Source: JABDGC01 sp964449835
GTDB lineage: Bacteria > Pseudomonadota > Gammaproteobacteria > DSM-16500
Reading direction: 5' to 3'
Length of the DNA: 32,871 nucleotides
Assembly: GCA_964449835.1 (NCBI GenBank)
Contig: CAYVBZ010000020.1
Location: 1-32,871 of the forward strand
The position numbers were made by a program, and so were the translations under genes. Shown one piece after another: positions 7,381 to 16,984 of the stretch (the first letter of the stretch is position 1; the number at the start of each line of letters is the position of its first letter). The notes under the pieces are model-generated. The model was not told the origin of the DNA. It worked only from the letters and a program-made list of their open reading frames with translations, and did not search any database.

Positions 7381-8528
7381 ATTTGGAACCGCAAGTAAAA
7401 AAGCGCATGCGAAAAATGCTTATTTGGCTTGGCATTTTGTTTGGCGCAATTTTTATTTATAAGGGTGTCATTGCTCTCATCATCAAAATCAGTATCGCCG
7501 CGAATAAATCCCCGGTTATTGAGGTTTCCGCTATGAAGGCGGAATATTCGCTTTGGGACCCGCATTTGAACGCATCGGGCAGTTTAAGGGCCATCCGGGG
7601 CGTGAATGTGACCACCGAGCTTGCGGGGATGGTCGCCACAATTTATTTTACGCCGGGCGCTTTTGTGGAAAAAGATACGCTCTTGGTCAAACTCAACTTG
7701 AATGCGGACTTGGCCTTGCTGCATTCCTTAGAAGCCAACGCGGAACTTGCACAGGTGACTTACTTAAGGGATAAAGCGCAATATAAAGCCAAGGCAGTGA
7801 GCAAGCAAACACTGGATACCGATGCCGCGAATTTGAAAAGTTTACGCGCGCAGGTGGTCCAGCAAGCGCAGACAGTAGCGAAGAAAATTATTCGTGCGCC
7901 GTTTAGCGGACGCTTAGGGATTTCCGCGGTAAACCCGGGACAATACGTCAACCCCGGTGATACCATTGTCATGCTGCAAACCTTGGATCCGATTTATGCT
8001 GACTTTTATGCTCCGCAGCAAGCACTGGCTCAACTGCAAGTCGGACAAACGGTTACCGTTACGACGGATACCTATCCCGGAAAAATTTTTAAAGGCAAGA
8101 TCACGACAATTAACCCAGCCGTTGAAGTTAGTACACGGAACGTAGGAGTAGAAGCCACGATCGAAAACCCCAAATTTGAACTGGCACCGGGCATGTTCGC
8201 CAAGGTCACCGTTAATACTGGCGCCGCGAGATCATTCTTGACTTTGCCGCAGACCGCCATCAGCTTTAATCCCTATGGTGAATTGGTTTATGTACTGCGC
8301 TCATCTGGAAAGAATCGCAAAGGCAAGCCTATTTTGATTGCCAAGCAGGCCTTTATTGAAACCGGTGAAACACGTGGAGATCAAGTTGCCGTTGTAAAAG
8401 GCTTGAAAGAAGGCGACCAGATTGTCACCAGCGGCCAGTTGAAACTAAAAAATGGCAGTCAGGTGGCCATTAATAACACCATTATGCCGCCCAACAGTCC
8501 TAACCCCGTGACGCCGGACGAACATTAA
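7377..8528 (+). CDS. RND efflux periplasmic adaptor (membrane fusion protein)
   Basis: The 383-aa HlyD/AcrA-type adaptor links the inner-membrane pump to the outer-membrane duct. It has an uncleaved N-terminal membrane anchor (about residues 15-36, no lipobox), a biotinyl-lipoyl-like half (ELAGMVATIYFTPGAFVEKD), a short helical hairpin (LLHSLEANAELAQVTYLRD to LKSLRAQVVQQAQ) and the second half (IRAPFSGRLGISAVNPGQYV). The beta-barrel follows (DPIYADFYAPQQALAQLQVG). The C-terminal part ends with VKGLKEGDQIVTSGQLKLKNG. The ATG at 7377 shares ATGA with the stop of the upstream gene and has AAGGAG 8 nt upstream; a GTG at 7341 is less likely. Confidence 0.92.
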   Translation: MNLEPQVKKRMRKMLIWLGILFGAIFIYKGVIALIIKISIAANKSPVIEVSAMKAEYSLWDPHLNASGSLRAIRGVNVTTELAGMVATIYFTPGAFVEKDTLLVKLNLNADLALLHSLEANAELAQVTYLRDKAQYKAKAVSKQTLDTDAANLKSLRAQVVQQAQTVAKKIIRAPFSGRLGISAVNPGQYVNPGDTIVMLQTLDPIYADFYAPQQALAQLQVGQTVTVTTDTYPGKIFKGKITTINPAVEVSTRNVGVEATIENPKFELAPGMFAKVTVNTGAARSFLTLPQTAISFNPYGELVYVLRSSGKNRKGKPILIAKQAFIETGETRGDQVAVVKGLKEGDQIVTSGQLKLKNGSQVAINNTIMPPNSPNPVTPDEH

Positions 8529-8530
8529 GC

Positions 8531-11500
8531 ATGTATTTTACCGATCTCTACATCAAGCGTCCTGTTTTGGCCACCGTGATCAGTTTGCTTATTTTGGCCT
8601 TAGGCTTGCGCTCAATCAGCTCTTTACCGATTCGACAATATCCTTTTACGGAAAACGCCATCGTGACGGTCATGACGACCTTTACTGGCGCGGACCCCGC
8701 GGTGATAGCAGGTTTTATCACAACGCCTTTAGAAAACTCCATTGCCCAGGCCAATGGCATTGATTATATGACCTCGACCAGCACGCAAAATACCAGCACC
8801 ATCTCCATTTATTTGCGTTTAAACTATGATGCCAATCAAGCCCTTGCTGACATTACCACCAAGGTGAATGCAGTCCTTAATCAATTGCCAAAACAGTCGC
8901 AGTTGCCGATGATCAGCATTGCCATAGGGCAGAGCATTGATGCCTTGTATATGGGTTTTTATTCTAAGGTGCTCGCGAACAATCAGATCTCTGATTATTT
9001 AACGCGCGTGGTGCAGCCGAAGCTGCAGGCGATTAACGGGGTGCAGGTAGCTGAAATTCTTGGCAACCGCCAGTTTGCCATGCGAATTTGGCTGGATCCT
9101 GTGAAGTTGGCGGGTTATGGCTTGACTCCTGCCGATATCTCAATAGCTTTGGCCAATAATGATTTTATTTCCGCAGTGGGCCGGACCGATGGCAGTATGT
9201 TTACCATGAATCTCAGTGCCAGCACCGGCTTGAGTACCGTCCAAGAATTTCGGGACCTAGTGCTGAAAGCACAAAATGGCGCGATTGTCCGTTTAGGCGA
9301 TGTGGCCCAGGTGTCACTGGGCGCGACGAATTACGACACCGCAGTCAGCTTTAACGGCCAGTCTGCTGTTTATATCGGTATTCAAGTGACACCGACCGCG
9401 AATTTGTTGAATGTGATTCAGGAAGTCAAAAAAGAATTCCCGGAGCTGGTAGCGCAACTGCCCGAGGGTTTGCATGGAAAAATTGTTTATGACTCAACCG
9501 CCTTTGTAAATAGCTCCATTCATGAAGTGGTTTATTCTATTTTAGAGGCCTTAGGGATTGTTACCGTGGTCATCTTTCTTTTTTTGGGGTCAATGCGCTC
9601 TGTCATCATTCCGGTGATTGCCATTCCTTTGTCTTTGGTGGGCGCCTTTTTCATCATGCTGCTACTGGGATATTCCATTAATCTTTTGACCTTACTGGCC
9701 TTGGTGCTGGCCATCGGTCTTGTGGTGGATGACGCGATTATCGTCGTTGAAAATGTGCAAAGGCATATGGAAGCGGGGCAGAGCAAGTTCCAATCCGCGA
9801 TTCAAGGTGCCCGTGAATTGGCCAGCCCCATTATCGCTATCTCCATTGTTTTGATTGCCGTCTATGTTCCCATTGGTTTTATGGGTGGCTTGACCGGGGC
9901 TTTATTTACAGAATTTGCATTCACGTTGGCGGGTTCTGTAGGTATTTCAGCGATTATTGCCTTAACGCTATCTCCTATGATGTGTTCTAAACTCTTAAAG
10001 CTCAACCATACTAATGGCCAAGGGTTCGTAGCTTTTGTTGATCGAAAGTTCGAAGCACTGCGTCTGCGCTATCACGCCATACTACAAGATTCTTTGGATT
10101 TCTTGCCGGTCACTGTGGTTTTTTCGGCCATTATTCTGGGCAGCATCGGCTTTTTGTACGTAACCTCCAATTCGGAACTGGCTCCGACTGAAGACCAGGG
10201 GGTCATTATTGCGCAACTGACCGCGGCACCGAATGCGACTTTGGGCCAGACGCAGCTGTATGCGAACCAGGTCAATCGAATTTATGGGAGCTATCCTGAA
10301 ACAGAACGAATCTTTCAGCTGGACGGCATTAATGGCCTGAACAGCAGCATTATCGGCATGGGGCTGAAGCCTTGGGATGAAAGAAAGCGTACTTCAAACG
10401 ATTTACAGCCGCAGGTCCAAGCGGACTTGGATAAAATCACAGGTGCCCTGATCGCTGCTTTTCAGCTGCCTCCTTTGCCGGGCGCCCGTGGCTTACCCAT
10501 TCAATTTGTCATTAATGCGACGGACTCATTCGACCGCATTAATGAAGTTAATCAGGATTTTTTGTCCGAAGCGCGTGACAGCGGGCTTTTTTTGTATATC
10601 GATACGGACCTTAAAATTGACAAAGCGCAAAACAATATCAACTTAGATCGCGATAAAGCTTCTCAGTTTGGGCTTACCATGCAGGATTTGGGAAGCCTGC
10701 TTGCGAGCGCCTTAAGCCAAGATTACATCAATTATTTTAATTATGCCGGCCGCTCCTACCAGGTGATTCCACAAATCATGCGCAAGGACCGCATTAATAA
10801 CAACCAGCTCTTGAATTATTATCTGACTACAGCGAACGGGGCCTCGCTGCCTTTATCAACGGTCGCGAAGCTTAAAACAACCGTGGTGCCGGAATCTTTA
10901 AACCATTTTCAACAGCTCAATTCGGCGACCATTTCCGCTGTTCCCATGCCTGGCATCACCATGGGGCAGGCCTTGGCTTCCTTGCAGAAAATAGCCGCAA
11001 AAATTTTGCCGCAGGGCTTTACCATCGATTACGGCGGGGAGTCGCGGCAATATGTTCAAGAAAGCACAGCCTTGATCCAAACTTTTTTCTTTGCACTCAT
11101 TATCATTTTTCTTTCTTTGGCTGCTTTATTTGAAAGTTTCCGCGACCCCCTCATTGTTCTTATCAGCGTGCCAATGTCCATTTGCGGTGCCATGATCTTC
11201 ATTAGTCTGGGTATAGGCGGCGCGAGTTTGAATATCTATACCGAAGTGGGTCTTGTCACGCTCATTGGACTGATTAGCAAACATGGTATTCTCATTGTTC
11301 AATTTGCCAATGATTTACAATTGGAAGGAAAAAACAAACGGGAGGCGATTGTTGCTGCCGCCAGTATTCGCTTAAGGCCGATTTTAATGACGACAGCCGC
11401 TATGGTGCTGGGCGTGACTCCCTTGATTACGGCGACCGGCGCAGGCGCGATGAGCCGTTTTAATATTGGCTTAGTGATCGCTTCTGGGATTTCAGTTGGC

Positions 11501-11581
11501 ACTTTATTCACGCTTTTTGTGGTTCCAGCTATGTATATGCTCTTGGCGCAAGAACACCATCAAGACAAATATGAGACATAA
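8531..11581 (+). CDS. RND (HAE1-type) multidrug efflux pump, inner-membrane subunit
   Basis: At 1016 aa the protein has full RND length with twelve predicted membrane helices and two large periplasmic loops. It starts with the typical MYFTDLYIKRPVLATVISLL. Proton-relay residues are visible: the acidic pair D400-D401 in GLVVDDAIIVVEN (AcrB D407/D408) and K917 in GLISKHGILIVQFAN (AcrB K940). FMGGLTGALFTEFAFTLAGSV is present too. It therefore exports drugs or amphipathic compounds by proton antiport. Sequence does not give the substrate. It starts 2 nt after the adaptor and ends 2 nt before acs. No TetR- or AcrR-like regulator or two-component system is in the window. Confidence 0.94.
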   Translation: MYFTDLYIKRPVLATVISLLILALGLRSISSLPIRQYPFTENAIVTVMTTFTGADPAVIAGFITTPLENSIAQANGIDYMTSTSTQNTSTISIYLRLNYDANQALADITTKVNAVLNQLPKQSQLPMISIAIGQSIDALYMGFYSKVLANNQISDYLTRVVQPKLQAINGVQVAEILGNRQFAMRIWLDPVKLAGYGLTPADISIALANNDFISAVGRTDGSMFTMNLSASTGLSTVQEFRDLVLKAQNGAIVRLGDVAQVSLGATNYDTAVSFNGQSAVYIGIQVTPTANLLNVIQEVKKEFPELVAQLPEGLHGKIVYDSTAFVNSSIHEVVYSILEALGIVTVVIFLFLGSMRSVIIPVIAIPLSLVGAFFIMLLLGYSINLLTLLALVLAIGLVVDDAIIVVENVQRHMEAGQSKFQSAIQGARELASPIIAISIVLIAVYVPIGFMGGLTGALFTEFAFTLAGSVGISAIIALTLSPMMCSKLLKLNHTNGQGFVAFVDRKFEALRLRYHAILQDSLDFLPVTVVFSAIILGSIGFLYVTSNSELAPTEDQGVIIAQLTAAPNATLGQTQLYANQVNRIYGSYPETERIFQLDGINGLNSSIIGMGLKPWDERKRTSNDLQPQVQADLDKITGALIAAFQLPPLPGARGLPIQFVINATDSFDRINEVNQDFLSEARDSGLFLYIDTDLKIDKAQNNINLDRDKASQFGLTMQDLGSLLASALSQDYINYFNYAGRSYQVIPQIMRKDRINNNQLLNYYLTTANGASLPLSTVAKLKTTVVPESLNHFQQLNSATISAVPMPGITMGQALASLQKIAAKILPQGFTIDYGGESRQYVQESTALIQTFFFALIIIFLSLAALFESFRDPLIVLISVPMSICGAMIFISLGIGGASLNIYTEVGLVTLIGLISKHGILIVQFANDLQLEGKNKREAIVAAASIRLRPILMTTAAMVLGVTPLITATGAGAMSRFNIGLVIASGISVGTLFTLFVVPAMYMLLAQEHHQDKYET

Positions 11582-11583
11582 AA

Positions 11584-13530
11584 ATGCCTAAAAGCAAAAT
11601 ATATGAGGTGAATCCTGAATTCGCAAAAAAAGCTTATCTCAATAAAGATCAATATCGTGCGCTTTATCAGCGTTCGATTGAGGACCCCGAGGGTTTTTGG
11701 GGAGAGCAAGCTGCAGTTTTTGTCACTTGGTTTGAGAAGTGGAAAACCGTGCAAAAGGGGAGCTTTGCTGAAGGCGATTGTGCTTGGTTTTTAGGAGGCA
11801 AGCTCAATGCTTGTTACAATTGCCTTGACCGCCATCTTGAAAAACGCGGCAAACAGCTAGCGCTTATCTGGGAAGGGGACCGGCCGGAAGAGGTGCGGCG
11901 CTTCACTTATGAGGAGCTTTATCAAGAAGTTTGTCGTTTTGCCAATGTCTTAAAAAAGCAAGGCGTTCAAAAAGGAGATCGTGTTTGCCTTTATTTACCG
12001 ATGATTCCTGAAGCCGCGATTGCGATGCTTGCCTGCGCGCGTATTGGGGCCATTCATTCCATGGTTTTTGCTGGCTTTTCGGCTGAATCCTTAAAGACCC
12101 GTATTCTGGACGCCGAGGCAAAATTGGTGGTCACGGCTGATGAGGGGTTGCGTGGGGGAAAAATTGTTCCTCTTAAAAAAAATATGGATAGCGCTTTACT
12201 CGCTTGCCCAGGCATCAAAACCGTCATTGTGGTGAAACGAACAGGTCACCCCGTTCCTTGGGATGCTAAACGAGATTATTGGTATCATGAACAAATGACG
12301 ACAGTGGAGACTTCCTGTCCAACTGAGTCCCTGGATGCAAACGGTCCCTTATTTATTCTTTATACTTCAGGTTCAACCGGCAAACCTAAAGGAGTACAGC
12401 ATGCCTTGGGCGGCTATTTAGTCTACGCAGCCATTACGCATCATTACGTTTTTGATTATCATGAAGGCGACATCTATTGGTGCACCGCGGACCTGGGTTG
12501 GATTACGGGGCACTCCTATCTTCTTTACGGCCCTTTAACAAATGGTGCGACCACGGTCATGTATGAAGGCGTGCCGAACTTCCCAAGTTTTTCTCGTTTT
12601 TGGGAAATCGTTGACCGGCACCAGGTTAATATATTTTATACTGCGCCAACAGCCATTCGCGCTTTGCGGCGTGAGGGGGACGACTGGGTCAAGCGCACGC
12701 AGCGCAAGAGTCTAAAATTACTAGGCAGCGTTGGAGAGCCAATCAATCCTGAGGTTTGGGAATGGTACGCTCAAATTGTGGGGGAGGGGCGTTGTCCGGT
12801 TGTAGATACTTGGTGGCAAACGGAGACGGGCGGGACCATGCTCACCCCGCTGCCAGGCGCAACACCGACTAAACCAGGTTCAGCCTGTTGGCCGTTTTTT
12901 GGAGTCGAACCTGCTTTGGTCAACGAGAAAAATGAACGCATCCAAGATGAAGAGCAGGGGCGCTTGATTATCAAAAAACCTTGGCCGGGTCTGATGCAAA
13001 CGATCTATGGGGACCGGCAACGCTTCATGGATAGTTATTTCAAGCCCGTGCCGGGCGCTTATTTATCTGGGGACGTCGCTCATCGAGATGCGGAAGGTTA
13101 TTTCTGGATTGCCGGACGCGAAGATGATGTGATCAAAGTCTCAGGTCATCGTCTCGGAACGGGAGAATTAGAAAGTGTTTTTATTTCGCATCCAGCGGTC
13201 TCAGAAGCAGCCGTGGTCGCAATTCCAGATGAAATCAAAGGGCAGGGTATTTATGTTTATATCACGACCAAAGCAGGTTTCCAGCACAATGAAAAATTGC
13301 GTCAGGAGTTGATCCAACATCTACGCAGCAACTTTGGCCCCATCGCAACGCCGAATAAAGTTCAATGGGCGGCGGATTTACCCAAGACCCGCTCTGGAAA
13401 AATAATGCGGCGTATTTTGCGGAAAATTGCTTGTGGTGAGCTCAAGGATTTAGGGGACATTTCTACCTTGGCCAATCCGGGGGTAGTGGATGATTTAATA
13501 GCGGTGCATGTTAAAGATACTGATAATTAA
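11584..13530 (+). CDS. acs: Acetyl-CoA synthetase (AMP-forming)
   Basis: Acs makes acetyl-CoA from acetate, ATP and CoA. The 648-aa length matches the family. The ATP-binding P-loop YTSGSTGKPKG is at residues 260-270, followed by VDTWWQTETGG, YLSGDVAHRDAEGYFWIAGREDDVIKVSG and the C-terminal PKTRSGKIMRRILRK. K606 there is the catalytic lysine normally controlled by acetylation. FAGFSAESLKTRILD and WITGHSYLLYGPL are also typical Acs signatures. The ATG comes only 2 nt after the RND pump stop and has a poor Shine-Dalgarno, so it is probably translated by coupling. Propionate use is possible, but the motifs fit Acs better than PrpE. Confidence 0.96.
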   Translation: MPKSKIYEVNPEFAKKAYLNKDQYRALYQRSIEDPEGFWGEQAAVFVTWFEKWKTVQKGSFAEGDCAWFLGGKLNACYNCLDRHLEKRGKQLALIWEGDRPEEVRRFTYEELYQEVCRFANVLKKQGVQKGDRVCLYLPMIPEAAIAMLACARIGAIHSMVFAGFSAESLKTRILDAEAKLVVTADEGLRGGKIVPLKKNMDSALLACPGIKTVIVVKRTGHPVPWDAKRDYWYHEQMTTVETSCPTESLDANGPLFILYTSGSTGKPKGVQHALGGYLVYAAITHHYVFDYHEGDIYWCTADLGWITGHSYLLYGPLTNGATTVMYEGVPNFPSFSRFWEIVDRHQVNIFYTAPTAIRALRREGDDWVKRTQRKSLKLLGSVGEPINPEVWEWYAQIVGEGRCPVVDTWWQTETGGTMLTPLPGATPTKPGSACWPFFGVEPALVNEKNERIQDEEQGRLIIKKPWPGLMQTIYGDRQRFMDSYFKPVPGAYLSGDVAHRDAEGYFWIAGREDDVIKVSGHRLGTGELESVFISHPAVSEAAVVAIPDEIKGQGIYVYITTKAGFQHNEKLRQELIQHLRSNFGPIATPNKVQWAADLPKTRSGKIMRRILRKIACGELKDLGDISTLANPGVVDDLIAVHVKDTDN

Positions 13531-13586
13531 ACGAATAAAAAGATTAAGATAAACTGAACCTGCCTAGCAAAGGCCCACATATCAAT

Positions 13587-13592
13587 TATAAT
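13587..13592 (+). promoter_or_regulatory. Candidate -10 for the large phosphatase gene
   Basis: A perfect TATAAT lies 30 nt before the ATG at 13622 in a very AT-rich stretch. No clear -35 is found. The 91-nt gap after acs suggests that the phosphatase has its own transcript. Confidence 0.35.
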
Positions 13593-13621
13593 AATAATGA
13601 GTCAACTTTTAGGCGCAAGTT

Positions 13622-16600
13622 ATGTTCAGAAAAAAACCAGGAAAATCAAGTTCATACTTTTCACTGCTTGATAAAGAACAAGCGGTCCAAACGCTGAAGA
13701 CGGTCATCAATGATGAAAAAGAAGATGACGTTCAACGGGGAAGTCTAGATGATTTAAGACGTCCTGTTCAAAATTCCGAGCAAATCTCCGACCTGATTGG
13801 CAATTTAGAGCTGCTCAAATATCCCTCGGATTTTTATGATGTTAAAATGACCAAGGTCGAGGTACACGGCAAACCCTTAAAGGTGTTGTCCGTGCAGTTC
13901 GAGCCTGACACCTCACCTTCTCCTGAGCAAATAAAGCATTTTCAAGAGCATGCCTTATTGATTCGAAAACTAAGCATCATCCTAGGCATATTGAATATGC
14001 TTCAAATGCCTGGGTTTCTGAAGCCAGAGTTGTCTGAAACTGAAAAGAAGAAGATCAAAGACTATCTGATTGACTTGTCCAATGATCTGCGTAAGGAATT
14101 TGTGGAAGGTAAGGAAACGGAAAAAATAACAAAAGATTTTAGTGATTTTGTAAAGAATGATATACAAAAAAAATTACTAAAATACAATCAAGATGCAGAA
14201 TCTGTCACCCAAGACATCCGCAAAGCGGAAAAATATGCTGTCGCCTCTTTGAACGCTGGCCGGGCAATTTTGACCAACCTTCCCTGTAGGGAAAATGATG
14301 AAGAATTTTTTCAACTAGACCTCCCTTTTAGAAACGAATTGACGGACAGACAAAAAGATGAATACATGAAAATCCATAGCCTTAATCCGCCTTATTGGTT
14401 CAAGGAACTTTGTTCTTGGGAAAGAGAGTGGTTATTAAACCTTGTTCCGACTAGCCGTAATGGTCCTTGGGATGAATTTGAGAGCTTGTTTCAATCTTCA
14501 GCGATGCAAAATTTACCTGGACTCAAAAATGCCCGCATGAGTTTTCTGCTCTGCCGTCAAGAAAAAGACAAAGTCATTACTTTGTCCGAAAGCTCAAAAA
14601 CTGCGACACCGGTTCCCTATGAAATGTCTTTCTCAGAGGATGTAAAAGAAAACGCACAACTTAACTACCGTCAATTACTTGATCGCATCGTCCCCGCAGC
14701 ACGCCACCGAATTAAAAAAAAATGGGGAATAGATTACCTACCTCTTATATTCGTTGATTCGCTATTAAGCGAAAGCACTAAAGGCAACGCGCCGGGAGGG
14801 GATTCGCCGTTAATTGATAAACAACAAGATGCTTTTCAAGAGGTGCAGAGTGACTATGAACAGTGGGCGACAATCGTTCAAGGCGACGATGGCATCAATT
14901 TTCTGCGGAAAGCACAAGAAAAGGGAAGTAAGCATATAATCACGATAATTAGAAAAAAGGAGGAAAGTGATTCGCACGTTAAAGTTGTCCTTGACTATGC
15001 GAAAGATTTTTGTGACGCCGTTTCAACTGGGCCAAAATCTGCTGAAATGGATTCAGAATTGGACTTAATAAAAATGGCTTGCGAGGAATTAGAACGCCTT
15101 CCTACGCTTGATTGGAACGACCAATTTTTGAAAAGTACTAGGAATCGAGCGTTATATAGGGCCGCTTATTTGGCTGTTTTGGTGGATGCCATGGGTGGGT
15201 TCGTGAACACAAATTGCAAAAGCGGCAAAGACCGCACAGGTGAGGAGGAGATCTATGTAAAAGCGATGCAAATTTATTTCCGTTTATATAAACAATTACC
15301 AAAAATTGATGACGTTGGAGAGGAGCGCAGCGAATTTATTAGCATTGTAAAAACAATTTATATTTCTGAGAAAACACAAGAAGCTGCGGGAGCAAATACA
15401 CCCGGTTCCGATGGTCTTAAAGATTGGGCACTTTCAGGGCCTTTTGGGACACCCGGAATATTGGACGATGATGTTCATGATGCTTTGGGAGAAATGTATA
15501 AGGCAACTGAACAGCTTGCAAATTTAAACAAACCTAGGGTTTTTAAGGGTGCCGAGAAAAATGAAACGAAGGCTTCTAAGAAACTTTTTAAAATTTTAAT
15601 CGAGCATCGTGAAAAGCTTCGAGACTCAGGAAGAATTTTTCTTGATTATTTTATAGAAATGCTTATGGAAGAGCATCTGGATCGGCTAAAACTATTTTCT
15701 TCAAAGGAACTTGAAGAATATCTTTCCAAAATGGAAACTGTAAAAGATGAGAAAGAACTGAAAGATAGCCTTGGCGTTTTTTTAGGTCGTCTTAATTTAT
15801 TAACTAAGCATCCAATTTTTAAGTTGATCATTAAAGAAAACAACCTCACGGATGAAAAACGAAAGGAAGATTTAGAAAGCAGGGTGGGGGAGTTGTCCGT
15901 TCTAAAAAATCCGCCACAGTCGCGTCAGAATGAGCTGGCGGCTTTCAACTTCGCGAACACGAATGATGCAAAAAAAATGTCTATTTATGAAAATCAGACT
16001 ATCACAAAGGTTGAACGTACTGAGTCTACTATTTTGTCAGTTCAGTCGCATAACTTATTTAAAGTGGGTCTCACAAATAGTTCCCTTAAAAGTCCAGCCA
16101 TTGCCCAGATTCAAAGTGAAGAACATCAACGCTTTAGCGAACCCAAAAAGGAAGTTTATAAATACACCCATAGTGGTTCCGAACCTTGGAACATTACCAT
16201 CATTGGACATTTTATCGAAAAACAAGCTGTTTCAGGCTTATCGTCCATACCCCACGACTTTCAGCTCGAAACTATTTTTAGTAGAGCTCTTCCGACGAAG
16301 TATAGCCGTTTGATTGACGATGAGATGATTAATCTTATGTGTGCTCGTTTAAGGAGTCGACAGAGGATCGATGAAACAATACTGAAAAAAATCTTGCCAG
16401 GTCTCTTGGCGGGTAAGGTCCCTTCTGATCAGTGCCCTAGATTAGCCAAACTTCTCATGATGGGGTATCAAAAAGCCACGGAACGTAGTATTGAGGATGA
16501 GGATGGTAATAAATATTATTTTCCATCTAATTTTTTCATACAAACTGCGACCAACCACGTGAACTCCTTTTGCGCGCTTTCTAATAGCAACACCATTTTT

Positions 16601-16798
16601 CTTAATAGCTCCTGGGACCCGCATTATACTGAAGCGATCCAACTTATTTGCGCGACAAAAGGTATCACTTGCATCCAGGACCAATGGCACACTAATCAAG
16701 AGGATTTGACGAAAAAAGAAGCAGTGTTTAGCAGGCTATATCCAGAAATTCTTAGTCAACAGGAATCATTAAACAACAACATTACCGATAATCCATAG
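13622..16798 (+). CDS. Large phosphoinositide-phosphatase-like protein (CX5R, SopB/SidP type), candidate secreted effector
   Basis: The 1058-aa product contains NCKSGKDRTGEEE with catalytic Cys532 and Arg538, preceded by AYLAVLVDAMGGFVNT. The CKSGKDRTG form of the CX5R loop is the signature of SopB/IpgD-type inositol phosphatases and resembles that of Legionella phosphoinositide phosphatase effectors such as SidP and SidF. There is no signal peptide or membrane segment. The roughly 500 residues before the motif are charged and helical; LKPELSETEKKKIKDYL is an example. The C-terminal region (about 690-1058) has Lys/Glu-rich helices then a separate block (FIQTATNHVNSFCALSNSN) with no family I recognise. 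The end (EAVFSRLYPEILSQQESL) is polar and Glu-containing, as in many type IV effectors. Bases look more AT-rich than in neighbouring genes. SD AGGCG is 6 nt before the ATG. Phosphatase activity and secretion are inference. Confidence 0.75.
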   Translation: MFRKKPGKSSSYFSLLDKEQAVQTLKTVINDEKEDDVQRGSLDDLRRPVQNSEQISDLIGNLELLKYPSDFYDVKMTKVEVHGKPLKVLSVQFEPDTSPSPEQIKHFQEHALLIRKLSIILGILNMLQMPGFLKPELSETEKKKIKDYLIDLSNDLRKEFVEGKETEKITKDFSDFVKNDIQKKLLKYNQDAESVTQDIRKAEKYAVASLNAGRAILTNLPCRENDEEFFQLDLPFRNELTDRQKDEYMKIHSLNPPYWFKELCSWEREWLLNLVPTSRNGPWDEFESLFQSSAMQNLPGLKNARMSFLLCRQEKDKVITLSESSKTATPVPYEMSFSEDVKENAQLNYRQLLDRIVPAARHRIKKKWGIDYLPLIFVDSLLSESTKGNAPGGDSPLIDKQQDAFQEVQSDYEQWATIVQGDDGINFLRKAQEKGSKHIITIIRKKEESDSHVKVVLDYAKDFCDAVSTGPKSAEMDSELDLIKMACEELERLPTLDWNDQFLKSTRNRALYRAAYLAVLVDAMGGFVNTNCKSGKDRTGEEEIYVKAMQIYFRLYKQLPKIDDVGEERSEFISIVKTIYISEKTQEAAGANTPGSDGLKDWALSGPFGTPGILDDDVHDALGEMYKATEQLANLNKPRVFKGAEKNETKASKKLFKILIEHREKLRDSGRIFLDYFIEMLMEEHLDRLKLFSSKELEEYLSKMETVKDEKELKDSLGVFLGRLNLLTKHPIFKLIIKENNLTDEKRKEDLESRVGELSVLKNPPQSRQNELAAFNFANTNDAKKMSIYENQTITKVERTESTILSVQSHNLFKVGLTNSSLKSPAIAQIQSEEHQRFSEPKKEVYKYTHSGSEPWNITIIGHFIEKQAVSGLSSIPHDFQLETIFSRALPTKYSRLIDDEMINLMCARLRSRQRIDETILKKILPGLLAGKVPSDQCPRLAKLLMMGYQKATERSIEDEDGNKYYFPSNFFIQTATNHVNSFCALSNSNTIFLNSSWDPHYTEAIQLICATKGITCIQDQWHTNQEDLTKKEAVFSRLYPEILSQQESLNNNITDNP

Positions 16799-16822
16799 CC
16801 ATTTATGTATCCTTTTAAATTA

Positions 16823-16844
16823 GCCGGTAATAGGAGTTACCGGC
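16823..16844 (+). terminator. Hairpin after the phosphatase gene
   Basis: GCCGGTAA and TTACCGGC form a perfect 8-bp stem with a 6-nt loop, 25 nt past the stop codon. There is no T run after it, so it is at best a weak terminator. A related CGGTAA recurs at 16895-16900 upstream of the next promoter. Confidence 0.4.
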
Positions 16845-16914
16845 CATTATGGAGTAGGAATTTATTCCATAAATCGAAAGTTAATAGCAATTATCGGTAA
16901 TTTGGGTTTGTTTT

Positions 16915-16943
16915 TTGACAGGTCTGCACTCTTATATTAGTAT
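16915..16943 (+). promoter_or_regulatory. Sigma70-type promoter of the polysaccharide deacetylase
   Basis: A perfect TTGACA (16915-16920) and TAGTAT (16938-16943) are separated by 17 nt; the start codon is at 16985. An upstream TATATT overlaps but has wrong spacing. Confidence 0.6.
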
Positions 16944-16984
16944 TTTAGAAATAAGAGCTTAGTGAAATAAAGGATGACTAGATC

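Noticed and set aside
13531..13621. Rho-independent terminator between acs and the phosphatase gene
   Set aside because: No inverted repeat with a T run could be found in the 91-nt gap.
15930..16313. 127-aa plus-strand frame inside the phosphatase gene
   Set aside because: It is an out-of-frame shadow. The main frame is continuous through it, so there is no frameshift.
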